From: Notamacropus eugenii
Lineage: Eukaryota; Chordata; Mammalia; Diprotodontia; Macropodidae
Length of the DNA stretch: 64,000 nucleotides
Direction of reading: 5' to 3'
Assembly: GCF_028372415.1 (NCBI RefSeq)
Contig: NC_092873.1
Location: 352,015,890-352,079,889, forward strand
Each line of letters starts with the position of its first letter. Position 1 is the first letter of the stretch. The notes below the pieces were generated by a model. It had not been told where the DNA came from. It saw only the letters and a list, made by a program, of their open reading frames with translations, and did not search any database. Below are positions 1-11,689 of this stretch, in pieces. Both the position numbers and the translations under genes were made by a program.

Positions 1-299
1 GAAAGAGATGGTGCACCCCAGAGGCGCAGTGAGGCACACTTTGTGAGACACACAACCAACAGTTTGTTTAACTATACTTTTTTGCAATGTTGAATTCTAC
101 TGGGGAGAGGGGGAATAAGTGACAATGTAAAAAAAAAAAATCAACTTATAAGCATTTGGAAGCATACGCAAAAGGAAAATATAACTCTCGATAATGATGA
201 TGACGAACAAGGACTTTGAGAGTTTCTTGAGGTAAATCACTCCTCTCTCCCTGGACCTGTTTTCTAATACGTAAAATAAGAAAAACATGGAAATTTGAA

Positions 300-480
300 T
301 ATTAGTGCAGGAAGGACCCTTGGAAATCTTATAATCCAATTCCCTAATTTTATAAATGAGGAATGTGAGACCCAAAAGGCAGTGGCAATTTCCCCAAAGT
401 TGCACAAGAAATTAAGAAACAGAGGTAGAACTAGAACTCAGGGCTTTGAACTCCCAAGTGCAAGGTCCTTTGAGTCATAG
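300..480 (-). repeat. MIR-like CORE-SINE fragment
   Basis: Reverse MIR landmarks: ATTTTATAAATGAGGAA, a TTGCACAAGAAATTAAG block where MIR has its AGCTAGTAAGT block, then AACTCAGGGCTTTGAACTC. Heavily diverged. Confidence 0.65.
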
Positions 481-649
481 TATGATTTTAGTAAGAAACA
501 CTTTCCGAAGAGCCCCCTAGTCTATTTCCCAATCAAACATATATTTGTTACCAGATACTATGCTGGGGGAAAAAATTACAAAAATGAAACAGTTGCTATT
601 CAAGGAACTTACCTTCTTTCAAAGGACTTGCATGCTCTAGCAAGGTTAC

Positions 650-985
650 ACTGTTCCCAGTTACTTAAAAAAATGACTTCTGGTCTTTGCTAAAACTTCC
701 TCCTACTCCAAACAACTGAATGTCCTTCCTTCCTCCTGTGCCACCCCTTCATTCATATGCTACTTATCCCCCTTGCTAGTCCAGTTTGTAATAAATCCCA
801 ACTTTGCCTATGATCATTTCATCACACTGTATCTTCCACAATGTTTTGAATGTCTTTGTCATGACTACCACCTAAATGGCAAATACTTTGACTGCAAGGA
901 CTATATTTCTTTCTTTGTCTCTCCCCATTGAGGGCCTAGCACAGGATACAGCACTCAATAAAAGACTTGTTGATTTGAATTCTTT
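650..985 (+). repeat. L2 LINE 3' end
   Basis: Pyrimidine-rich L2-type coding remnant followed by the L2 tail pattern: GACTGCAAGGACT, GAGGGCCTAGCACAGG, CACTCAATAAAAGACTTG. The same tail recurs many times in this window. Confidence 0.6.
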
Positions 986-2104
986 CATGGGATAGGTAGT
1001 ACAGAGTACTCCGAGAAAAAAAGTTAAGAATGACAGACAAGCTTGCCTCCATAGCAAAGCCATCTATATTGTACGACATAGCTTCAGCTACTGCAAGGGA
1101 CTTCAGAGATTGGTTAAAATTAATCACATGACCCATAAACTGGCTTCTTATTGGTCTACAATCATTAAATACATGCAACAATTGATGTCTAATGTCTGGC
1201 TAGCTGTTTAAAGTAAGCAGTGTCCATTATATTCCCAATGTAATGTGAGGGTTTGGGAGGGAGAGAGAGAATCTCATTTTTTAACTGCATTTTTTTCTAT
1301 CAGTGTACCTTCTGGATCACTGGGTACAACCAGAAAGTTGGAAAAGACTAGAAAACAAATGTTAATTAAAAAAACCCCAATATTACTCCATTTTAGACAC
1401 ATCTCACTGACAGAAAAGAAAAAATATATGACCACATCAGTCTCCAATTCCAGATAGATTCTGGCAGCTCTAATGAATCCTATATACTGCCTTGGGAAAT
1501 TTTCAAAAAACACTTCCATGGTTCAGGCAAAATTACAATGAGACATTTATGCAAAACACATTTAGAAACAAAGATCAAGGGTTTTTCCTTTTTGTTGGTT
1601 TGTTTAGGTTAATAAATGTGTTTAAATTTCTCCAGGTATAGACTTCTGCATGAGGAGAAAATGAAAATTTCATGAAAGTCCCTCTGAAGTGAGTGATCAC
1701 AACCAACATTATACCCCAAGTATATAATAATTATGGATAGCAGATTCAACAAGTAAATTGTTTGAAACATGATTAGATTTGAAAATAAGACTTTAATTAA
1801 AAAAAAACAGCCTTTTGTTATCTGGCACCATTAAGTAAGAAGCTGCTTTATTTTTTTTTAGTTAGAAGATTTTATTGCGAAGCTACTACCAGAGTTTTGT
1901 TTTTAATGCAAAGGGTTCTGCAGCTGCAAAGAGTCTGAGAGTCATTCATCAGACTAAAAGGGCAGGAGGATCAGGTAGTGAAAGAAGAAAAAAACAAATT
2001 GCTGAGGATATAGTGACCACTGATTAGAGATGGAAGGTACCTTAGAGTCCAAAAACCTGATCATGCAGACTGAGGGAGAAGAGGTTGAGGCTCAGACCTT
2101 TTCA

Positions 2105-2230
2105 AATCAACATCAATAAATATGGCAACATTATTTATTAAATGTGCAGAGCATTGAACTAGATGCCAAGTTTGGGAAACCATGGTCCCTCCACACCTCT
2201 GGAGTTTACCATCCAGTGGATTGCTGTTGA
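2105..2230 (+). repeat. L2/MIR-type fragment
   Basis: Contains TTATTTATTAAATGTGCAGA and CTGGAGTTTACCATCCAGT, matching the widespread 'stem of increasing age, then gcttacattcta' unit seen elsewhere in the window. Confidence 0.45.
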
Positions 2231-2639
2231 ATGATTGTGCAATTCTTTTAAATGTTCCTAATCTTCTCAATGAAACTGAGGCTCATCTTTTTATGAGGAG
2301 CATTTCTTTGGCATTGCTGTCTGGCTTTGAGTCACACTCCAGCTGAAACAAAGTTATGGATCACCCAGAGTGCAATGAAGAGACCAGGTATTAAGCACAA
2401 GTGGGCTGTAAGACATTACAAATGAGGTAATTTTCAGGAAAAGCAGAGTAAAGGACACTGGCAGAGAAAGGCATGACAGGAAGAAAAGAGTCACGTGGCA
2501 CTTTCCAGGCAATACACCCCACTGGTAGTTATGCAAAGTCAAGAGAACTATCTGGAAGCCATCTTCCTTCTCCTCCTCCCCTCAGTACATTCAGTGGACC
2601 CCAATGATAGGTGAGATTTTATAACAGGACATGGACAAG

Positions 2640-3255
2640 AGGTGCACAGGATGCTTAGGAAGACATGGTTGGCAGTCTGCATCACTAGAGGGAATACCTA
2701 TATCCATGAGATCAGATTCATTGAAGCATCTACATACAATGGGAATGACATGCAAAACTCTATCAAAGAACACTGTATCACAATATATTAGAATATATTA
2801 TGATTATGTTAGAGAGGTACAAAATAGATTGACAAACACTTTAAGAAAAAAGTACAAAGATGATATGGTCCATGAGTTATGATAATCACTTGGAAGGAAA
2901 GGGGGATATTTAGCCTGGAAGATAGGAGACTGAGGAGACCATGATGGCTATCTTGAAGAATTTTAAATGAAAGGCTGTCAGATAGAAGCTATGACATGTT
3001 CTCCTTAGCCCCAGAGGGTAGAACTAAGAATAAGGGATAGAAACCACAAAGGTCTTAGGCTCAATGTAAAGAAAAAATTCTAACAATTAGTGATGTCCTA
3101 AAGTGGAATGGACTCTCTTGAAAGGACACAAGTTCCCTCACAGGACATGCTCAAGTGGAAGTTGCCTAACTTATTTGCCAAGGATATCACAGGGAAAATT
3201 GCTGTCCATGTATAGGTTGGGCTAAATAGTCTTTGGGTTCCTTCCAACACAGGCG
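2640..3255 (+). repeat. L3/CR1-type LINE 3' region
   Basis: Sense orientation. Landmarks are GGCTGTCAGATAGAAG, CCCCAGAGGGTAGAAC, TAAAGTGGAATGGACTC and the terminal GGTTGGGCTAAATAGTC with CCTTCCAACA. This is the 3' end typical of CR1-clade L3 elements, also known in birds. The part before 2890 is less certain. Confidence 0.65.
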
Positions 3256-3289
3256 TCTGTCTGAGGGAGAAGACTGTTATCAACAGGAA

Positions 3290-3750
3290 GGATCAGGAGA
3301 CTCTTCAAAGTGGCAAGAGGTGGACTTTTGATAGGTAGGAATTTATCAAGTGGAGCAGAAGACAGTGGGAGTAGCATGGAAGTGGGTAAACAGAGAGCAC
3401 ATGTTCAAGGGATAGAGTGCAATCTGGTTAGGACAGACTGGATGGAGCAGAAGTTAAGGCAGACAAGATAGATTAGTGCTAGATTGGAAGTTTTGAATGT
3501 CAAAGAAATTTGACCTTTACTCCTTGAGTAATGAGAGCCACTGAAGTTTCTCAGCAACAATCACATGGCCAAATCTGTAACTGTTATCTTGAGAGTATAG
3601 TATATAGTATGCAACAGAATAGGGGGTAAGTAGAGGTAAGAAAATTTTTAGGTAAGTAAGCTATTACAGGAATTCAGACAGGAGTGTCTGGACTAAGATG
3701 GTGGCTGCAGGAATGGGAGAAGACAGATTACGTGATCAAACAGGATCATG
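3290..3750 (-). repeat. Antisense L2-like LINE remnant
   Basis: Purine-rich text of the type GAATTCAGACAGGAGTG, ATGAGAGCCACTGAAG and ACATGGCCAAATCTG reads as the complement of an L2 reverse-transcriptase C-terminal region. Related copies lie near 29.5, 38.2, 44.8 and 50.3-52.4 kb. Confidence 0.5.
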
Positions 3751-6440
3751 AAGAGGAAAACACCATGATTATTTCAAACAGGAAGGGCAGCAGAGGAGGT
3801 CTGTAGTTTGGGGAGGGGGAGAAGAGTTAATACCCAGAAGAAAAGATCACAGACAGAAGCTAAATTCCTGAGAATAGAAGACATCTTAAGAAACCATCAT
3901 GGGCATGGATTTGTGGAAGAATTCATGAACACCATGGCTATCTACCTGCTAGTGAACAGTACAGTGGGAGAAGAAAGAGACCAGGCCCAAGTCTGTCTCC
4001 TCTATCACATAAACAGACACAAAGAGCTGTGGACAGCCCTCAGAGCAGCAGCTCAGACAAAAAACTCTTCTAAGGAAGTCTAGCGTTGGCTAGAAGATAA
4101 GGCAGAGAGAACTGTAAATGATCAAAGATCTCTCAGGATAGGGAACAGTACATGGGGAAGCCTAGAAAAACTGGCTTTGTAGGATGCAGGGTCTAAGAAA
4201 TAGTTCTTTGGGAACTGTAGTCCTTGAGTCCATGGTTGTGAAAGAGAAATGGGTTGAGGATAGATCTCATTTAGCATTCTTTACCAGGATGTGTATGCTA
4301 TTTGCTGCCCAGGGTCTATGGTGGCATGGATTAGAAGCCTTTTTTATCCCTGCTTGCTCTCTCCGTCTTGGCCAGTTTCCTCTGACTTCATCTATAGTAG
4401 ACAAGATAGAAATACTATTAATGGGTGGGGGGGAACAAGAAAGAAATAACATTTCACCTATCTTTTGCAGAGAAAAGACAGTAGAGAGGATAAGCAAAAT
4501 TTGTGGCACTCACAAAACTTCACAAGATTTTACGCATTCATTTTGGGCTAGAGTTTTTCCTGTCTCCAGCTACAATTGCAGAATGTCACTGCACTGCCTT
4601 CTTACCTCCTGATTATATCTGTTTGCCACAATACATTGTGCAAGAGGTGCAAAATCACTGTCCCTGAGTATCTGCACCTTGATCCCTATCTACAAAATGT
4701 GGAGACTTGTCATTGCCATCTCCAATGCTCAGGGATAAGAGAAATGGCAGCCTGGTCTTTCAGCTCGGGTTAAATGTACTGTGAAAGCTGAAAGTCCTGA
4801 ATCCAAGAAAATACCCACAGCAAAGCTGGCATTCCTTGCCCCAAGCTTAGAGGCCCCCCTCAACTTCCCTCAAGAACAAATACAGTCACATCTTGGAGAA
4901 CAAAACAAGTTGCACTCCCCTACTACAAGCATAGTAGAAAAAGGACCAGATTGGAAGATCCAGCTGTGACTTTCATCTTTGCTATTTACTATTACAGCTA
5001 GGTATCACAATGGAGAACTCTCAGGTTTGGAGTCATGAAAATTCAGTTTCTTCAAGTGTAAAATGAAGGAATTAAGCTTGATGTCCTCAACAGTGCTTCT
5101 ACGTCCTCAATCTACAAGCAGAACCCCAGCCAACCCATCCAGCCCAAGTAACAATAGGTAGCAAGAAGGAAGAGCACTGCTGATAGATAACTACACTAGG
5201 ATGGATTTCCCAACCTTTCTAATGAATAGCAAATTGCTGTATTATCCCGGGAAAAGGAAAGTATTTCTGAGTCACAAGATCTCAACACAAATTGGGGGTG
5301 GTGGGAGGTATACTCAGATAAACAGTAGGTTATTCCCAGAGGAGATCTGTCTCAAAAATAAGAGAACAAGATTCACATTCAGCTCCATTGTCAAGTCTCA
5401 CCACCAGAGCTATGAGTCTCTAGCACAAATAGACTTTTCTCTAAGGGAAGCTGGAACACCAGCAGATGGTTGAATAATCCATGTACAGCTTTCTTTCATG
5501 CCCCAAAGAAGAACCAGTAAAAATGCTTCCACTCTGAGTGATTCCTTCATCCAGTCTTACCAACAGTATCTAGATTCCTGTTTCCCCTACTCCCTTCCAA
5601 TTGAAAGATCCTAATGGAAAATTGACAGGTTTCAAGTGAGTCCAAATGCCACCAGGACTCCAGAACCCTGAAATAGATATCACTGTGTACAAACTAATTG
5701 TAAAAACCCTTTATAGTTACTGATTAAAATCACAGGCTTGTTAAATTGCTAAAAACCACATCTGGATTTGGAAGCCCTTCCTTCTTGGAGTAAGCTGTTG
5801 AGAGAGCTGGCTCCCTTGCCCAGGATACCTCTAAAAGAGCAGGGGGAAAGGTCAGAAGGCAGTAGAACACATAGAAAGTATGTTGGGACTGGCTCCTGAT
5901 GCAAGGAGAGTGAAGTGGTTCACAATATAAACCACTAAGGAGGTGATATTGGGAAAAAGATAGGGAGCAACAAAACGTTTTTTAAAAAGCCACCCTGAAT
6001 GAACAGCACACTGGGAACACCAACTTTTGAATCCATGTTCCCTCATTTTGCTGACCTACTGGTAGAAAAGAATGTAGACCATGTGGAATAGTTACCACAC
6101 TTGTAAGAAGGCCTATCTCTAATGTGGTGGAGGACAATTTCATTACCCTGTTTCCCCAGAATCAACAGCCTCTCATCCTTTATTATCCAATCCAAGATCC
6201 CTGAAACACCTGCTGCTCAAGGCTCACCCTTCTCCAGGTCCCATCTGCTTAATTTAGGGTGATTCCCCCACCATTTGTCAACCAAAGACCCCTCTGTTTG
6301 TATACCTTTTCTGGCCAAAATACAATAAAACCCCAAAGTGTGAAATTTCATCTAGTGCCCTGGCATAGCTTCTCAGCCACTAAAATAACAAAATAAATGG
6401 CCAATTTCCTAAAGGATTACAACTACTCTCTGCGAGTAGG
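3751..6440. other. Intronic stretch with no recognised element
   Basis: About 2.7 kb of mixed-composition intronic DNA. A 91-codon open stretch at 3808-4083 and a 142-codon stretch at 4184-4612 on the plus strand resemble no family I know. They have no convincing start, splice or codon signals. I see nothing else firm here. Confidence 0.4.
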
Positions 6441-6453
6441 TTTCTTTCTTTCT

Positions 6454-6503
<50 letters not shown>
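6441..6503 (+). repeat. (TTTC)n(TC)n(AC)n compound microsatellite
   Basis: TTTC units pass into TC and then AC dinucleotides, uninterrupted for about 63 bp. Confidence 0.95.
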
Positions 6504-6509
<6 letters not shown>

Positions 6510-6804
6510 TGTGTGAGAAGGTAGTGAAAGATTATGCCAAGACAAATTTGGGGACCTGTTTGGTGGGTGTGTCAGGCTATTAAAGTATGGATCTAAATGG
6601 AAAATGGCAATTCCCTACAATCTCCTCTAAAAATATAATTGCCTACCCTTTCAGGATGGAGGAAGCAACACAGAAGTCAATATGTGCTGATCTACATCAA
6701 ATATATCCTGTCTTCTATTCCTACCTTACCACCCAAAAATTTAGTTTGTATTTCACATATATATAGATATATTAATATACATTTTTATAATTTTTGTGTA
6801 TAAG

Positions 6805-6937
6805 TTGTTTCCCTCCTCCCTTCTTGGAATGTTCCATGAGGGTAGAGACTGCTTTGGGTTTTTTGGTCTCTGTACCCCTAGCACAGAGCCTCCTTCTACA
6901 TAATGGGGGCTTAGGAAATGCTTGTTGGAATGAATTA
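6805..6937 (+). repeat. L2 LINE 3' end
   Basis: CCATGAGGGTAGAGACTG, GTACCCCTAGCACAGAGCC and GGGGGCTTAGGAAATGCTTG reproduce the L2 tail. Confidence 0.7.
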
Positions 6938-7011
6938 GATTACACACTTACCCTGTTACACACCAAATATACCTAACACAAGAGAATCCATTTATCAACA
7001 AACACCCTTTT

Positions 7012-7012
<1 letters not shown>

Positions 7013-7073
<61 letters not shown>
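7013..7073 (+). repeat. (CA)n microsatellite
   Basis: About 30 perfect CA dinucleotides, likely polymorphic. Confidence 0.97.
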
Positions 7074-7074
<1 letters not shown>

Positions 7075-7669
7075 ATTCAAATCTACTTCAGGTCACTGGC
7101 AAAGGTGAACAGAATTGTGTGGAAGAGGTGAGGGCTGAGATTAGTACAAATATGCCCAAAAGAATGGCCAAGGCAAGGCAGAGACATCTCGGAGGAAGCT
7201 GTCCCTCCAGAAACTGGCTGAGACAACTTCAAGGACCAGTGTTTTCAGATGCTGCTCACAGCCTCCAGTGCTTGAATAGCTCTGGCTAAAAAAAAAAAAA
7301 AAAAAAAAAATTCATAATGTAACAGCCAGCTGTCTGGTAATGAGCCTCTCCACACTAAACTAGGCTGATGCTGGCTATCCCAATGAAAGACTTGCAATCT
7401 GTCACCTGCCAGTACTGGAAGCCTCTTTTACTGATAAGACCTGCCAGGGCTTGTGTTCCAGAAACATAGGCTTCCAGCAGCAACCTGGGTCACCTTCCCT
7501 CCACCAGGAGACATCAAAATATGTATCTTGAAAGGAAGTTGAAAATAAGTACTAAAAAAAGGATTGGTTTTGTATTTTCATTTGTGATTATTCCTTGTTG
7601 GGTCACTCAAATCATTTCAAGTGACATATTCAAAGTCCCCCACTCGAAAATCTGTTAAAAAAAAACACA

Positions 7670-8690
7670 TTAGGACCCTAGGCTAGGTCCTGAAGAACAG
7701 AGCAAAAAGAAAAATAGCCCCTGTCCTCAAAGAGCTTACAATCAAAACCCCACCAAAAAAAAAAAAAAAGAACCTTTAAGCACAAGAATGGAAAGCAATA
7801 TGAGGTTTTTCAGGCTGGGTTGATTATCACTTGGGCACCTTGATTCTGTTCTGAATTCTTCCTTAAAAGACAGAATAGGACTTAACACAAAAAACATGCC
7901 TGTCATAGTGTTTACATATTGCCAGAAGTCCCTTTCAGGAAAAAAAAAAAAACCTCATTCAGGCCCAAGCGTTTAGTTATTTTAACAAAACATCCAAAAG
8001 TTTCACTGAAATTTTGAACAAAACAACCTGGAAATGTATCAATTCCTCTATAAATTTCCTTCCCAAAGAGGTGTAATACAGAAAAAAGGTCAGGTCAGAA
8101 ATCCTACAAAAATAGAGAAGTCTGGGAAAATTTCAAGGAGATACATTCATCCCCCGCCTCAATTTTTCTCTTCTTATAGAAAATTTTCCCAAGCCACTTT
8201 CCAGACTTTGAGATAATTTCCTCTTCCTCCATACTGTCACCTTAAGGGGGCCTTCCTAAGGTATCCCTTCAAACACCCATGGGTTCCTAAAGGGTCCTAC
8301 CAGATTTCCAATAAAATTCCTTTCAGACTGCAAGACTCTGAATACATCCAGGCTAGTCAAAATTTCTGTCAGTGACTGGGAAGTTCCATTTCCAGGCAAT
8401 CAATTCAGCAAACTGTATTAAATGCCTACTGTCTGCTAAGTGCTGGGGCTACAAAGATAAATGTGACTCTAACACCAAACCTAAGGGGGTATCTGAGGGT
8501 ACCTGACTCAGCTATATTTTGACATTGCTAGATAGATGAATTGGTCTTTGCCTAATAATCTGTTCTTTTGCCAAGACATTCCTTCATTCAGTAAGCATTA
8601 AGTACCTACTATTCACTGGATACTCTGCTAGGCCCTAGCAATTCCAAGACAAGAACAAGGATCTTACATTCCACTAAATCTTATTTTAAT
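7670..8690 (+). repeat. Cluster of L2/MIR-type fragments
   Basis: Three short remnants: 7680-7745 (TCAAAGAGCTTACAATC), 8400-8480 (AATGCCTACTGTCTGCTAAG) and 8580-8690 (AAGTACCTACTATTCACTGG, TCTTACATTCCACT). They share the same ancestral unit. The DNA between them is unassigned. Confidence 0.5.
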
Positions 8691-9129
8691 AGAATCATTT
8701 CAATTCTATTTTCAAAATTCCTGATACACATTTATGATTTTCAACTAACCGCACAAATTTTCAAAAGTTTTAGATGAAGGAAGAACCCAACCTTGTTAGC
8801 ACCCCTTCAGGTGAAATTCTGGTAGGCAACATCTTTGGCAATAGTGATTCTGATATCAGGGTAGAATAAACAAGGGGCCTCATTTGAAAGAGGAAGTATT
8901 TTTTAAAAATTCAAAAGAGGAAATGTCAGAAGACCCAAAATGACATGTAACACCAGAACTATTCCTAAAGGATTTCTGTTGCCTCAGGAACTTGGTTTTG
9001 GGTAAGTCATCAGGGAACTCATTATCTTGAATTTTGAACTAGAACATTTTGTCCCTACATCCTCTCCCTTTACTCCAAGATGGCTAGAATGCCCTCTGAT
9101 ATTTTTAAAACTCTCTTCTGGGATCTTAC

Positions 9130-9425
9130 AGCATCGATAATTAACATTTCTATAGTGCCAAATGGCTCTGCTCACAACAACCCTGTGAAGTGAGTAGTAC
9201 AGGTATTTTCTCTGCTGGGCTTAGAGGAAACCATAGGTTCAGAGCGGTTGATTTCCTCATGGTCATACAACAGTTAAAAAGCATTAGAGCCAGGATCCAA
9301 ACTCAAGTCATGAACTCCAAGGCCAGAGTTCTTTCTACTATTGAACTGCTAACCCAGGCAAGTGCCTAACAGTGCCTTGCACATAGCAGGTGTTTAATGT
9401 AACTCTTGTCCAATAAATGAATGAA
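9130..9425. repeat. MIR fragment (minus) abutting L2 3' end (plus)
   Basis: 9130-9370 is a reversed MIR-like unit (CAACCCTGTGAAGTGAG, CAAACTCAAGTCATGAACTC). 9371-9425 is an L2 tail (AGTGCCTTGCACATAGCAGG, CAATAAATGAATGAA). Confidence 0.65.
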
Positions 9426-10389
9426 ACTCCAAGGGACTGGTGAAAATGCTTCCATTGTTCTGAAATGGTGTCCATGAAAGTTTGTTTAAAATAAGAGACC
9501 ACTGAGCTGAGACTTGGAAGCCTTTTTGTTACACAGATTTATCCTTGGGGTGGTGCTTGTTCAAATGGGATCTGACCCCTATTCCTAACCTCTTATCAAT
9601 AAAAAGAGAGATTAACTAAACCAATCCCCTCTCTATCTAGAGTAACAGGAACTTGGGGTGCCTCATGTTTGTTATGTGTGTCTTTTTAAAAATTAACAAA
9701 TGCCAAACATTTCTTTAGAACTTAAAGGAAGAAGAGTAAGGGAAGGAAGCTGAGCTGGAGACCACAAAGGATCCCTTGGCTACCACACAAAAAAACCATG
9801 GTACTGGCAGAACCCCTGAAAGGTCAAAGACCTGCCTCTGGCTCCAGGACATGAGTGACTAATTCTAACTAATACCTCCTCAGATCCACCTTTTGCATCA
9901 AAAATATGGTGTGCAGGCAGAACCTAGAGTTCACTCATTTTTTGTTTGCTTAAATTGTCCTTTGGGACATAAAGGGCAGGGCCTCTCTGTTTGCAGAGGA
10001 CTCAAGATCATTCATGAACTGACCCTGTTAACTATTAATAATTCCATAGGTGGGTTATATTAAGGTATCTTGGTGGTGGTGTGATAGGATGAGCTGGAAA
10101 GAGTTCGTCCCTATATAATTTTCTTGTTTTTCTGCTTCAAAGGTTACTCACTGCCCCCTCCTCCAAATGATATCCACATAGCTAAACTACTACTCAGAAA
10201 ACAGCCTGCCATTGAATCTTTCCTCAGAACCCTTACAATTCAATCCCTTACATGCCATGATGAGTCACTCTGGAGATATAAGAAACTTTTTTTTCTGGCC
10301 TCAACTTCTGATTTCATTCACATAGGAACTCACCCACATAGTCCTTTTACCACTGCCAATCAACAATACCTCTATAACCTAGAATCTTT

Positions 10390-10520
10390 AAGAGGATTGT
10401 CTAGACATAGAGCATGGAAAGGTTCAATGACTTTCTCATAGTCCCAGAACTAGTATAGATAAGGGCAAGGCTTGAATCTGGGTCTTCTGGACTCCAAGAT
10501 CAAGATCCAAAGTGCCACTT
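10390..10520 (-). repeat. MIR-like CORE-SINE fragment
   Basis: Reverse unit with TTCAATGACTTTCTCATAG and GGCTTGAATCTGGGTCTTC. Confidence 0.55.
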
Positions 10521-10580
10521 TGTCTCAAGAGAGGACATATAGGACCAGAAAAGGAGGTGGGTTAGTCATGTAAGAAAATA

Positions 10581-10665
10581 AGAGACAGAGAGAGAAAGAG
10601 GGGGGAGGGGAGGGGGAGAAAGAGAAAGAGAGAGAGGGAGAGAGAGAGAGAGACAGAGAGAGAGA
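10581..10665 (+). repeat. GA-rich simple repeat
   Basis: Imperfect (GA)n with GGGGGA interruptions, pure purine for about 80 bp apart from two isolated C residues. Confidence 0.9.
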
Positions 10666-11689
10666 TTTAAAGAATCAGAGCAAAGCTTCTAGCATGCAGT
10701 ATGGATGCTTTCTAGAAGATTTATGGGAAGACATGGACAACAGCCCAAGATGAAAAGTCCTAGAAAGGCTTCTATCTACAAAGAAGACGCCCAGTAACAA
10801 TGAAGTACAAATTTCACTCTACCCTTCTCCACACCATGCAACCTCTTAATTCTCTCTTCCCATTTCCTGTCTTCTTTCCTTCCTCTTCTAATCTTCACTT
10901 TACCTTCAACCTTTCCTCTCTTCCTGTTCCATTTTGCTTTATCCCTGGCCATTCTTAGCCATGGCCACTATCATACACAGGCATTTTTAGCAATTTCATG
11001 GAACACGGAGGTTAAAGAGGTTTCACAGTAGTCCAATAAGAAACCAATGCCAAGATTCTCCACTCCACATTTTAAAGAAACATGGGTGGGAAAAGAATGG
11101 ATTTGGCTTGGAGCAGCAAAGATACCCCCCTCTGTTAGCACCCTAGCATGTATTCCTATGGCATCCTACCAAGAATGAGAGAATTTTGCTTATTGGGAAT
11201 TTATATTAGCTTAGTAACCAATGAAGAGTTCGAACACAACCAGAAAGATTTCAAGGTGGAAGGCTTGGGGTGGGGGTGGAGGGGGAAAGGGGAAGGGTTA
11301 GTGTGGCTGCAGGGCAAGCACTTAGCTAGCTCTCCAGGAAGCTCTCTCAGCCACCACTGCAAACTTAGGAAAGAAAGAAAAAAGATCCTGAAAGACAGAA
11401 ATAAACTTCACTTTTTAGACTCTATCACTAACTATTCTAAGCCTGAGGTATCTCTCTGCCCCCTCTCCCTTACCAGCAGCTAGGAGCTCTCTGCCACTCC
11501 TCCAAGAGGGGAGCGGGAAATTGACCCCACCCCCATCTCTGAGTTTTTTTTCCCCTCGTCTGGAATTTCCAGCACTGGACTGACTTGTCTGATTTTTCAA
11601 CAGTCTCCCCTGCTGCTTTTTTTTCCTTCTCTGTTCTCTCCCAACCCCCAAAAATTTTAGCCACACTTTCTGGAAGACATTAGCCACAT

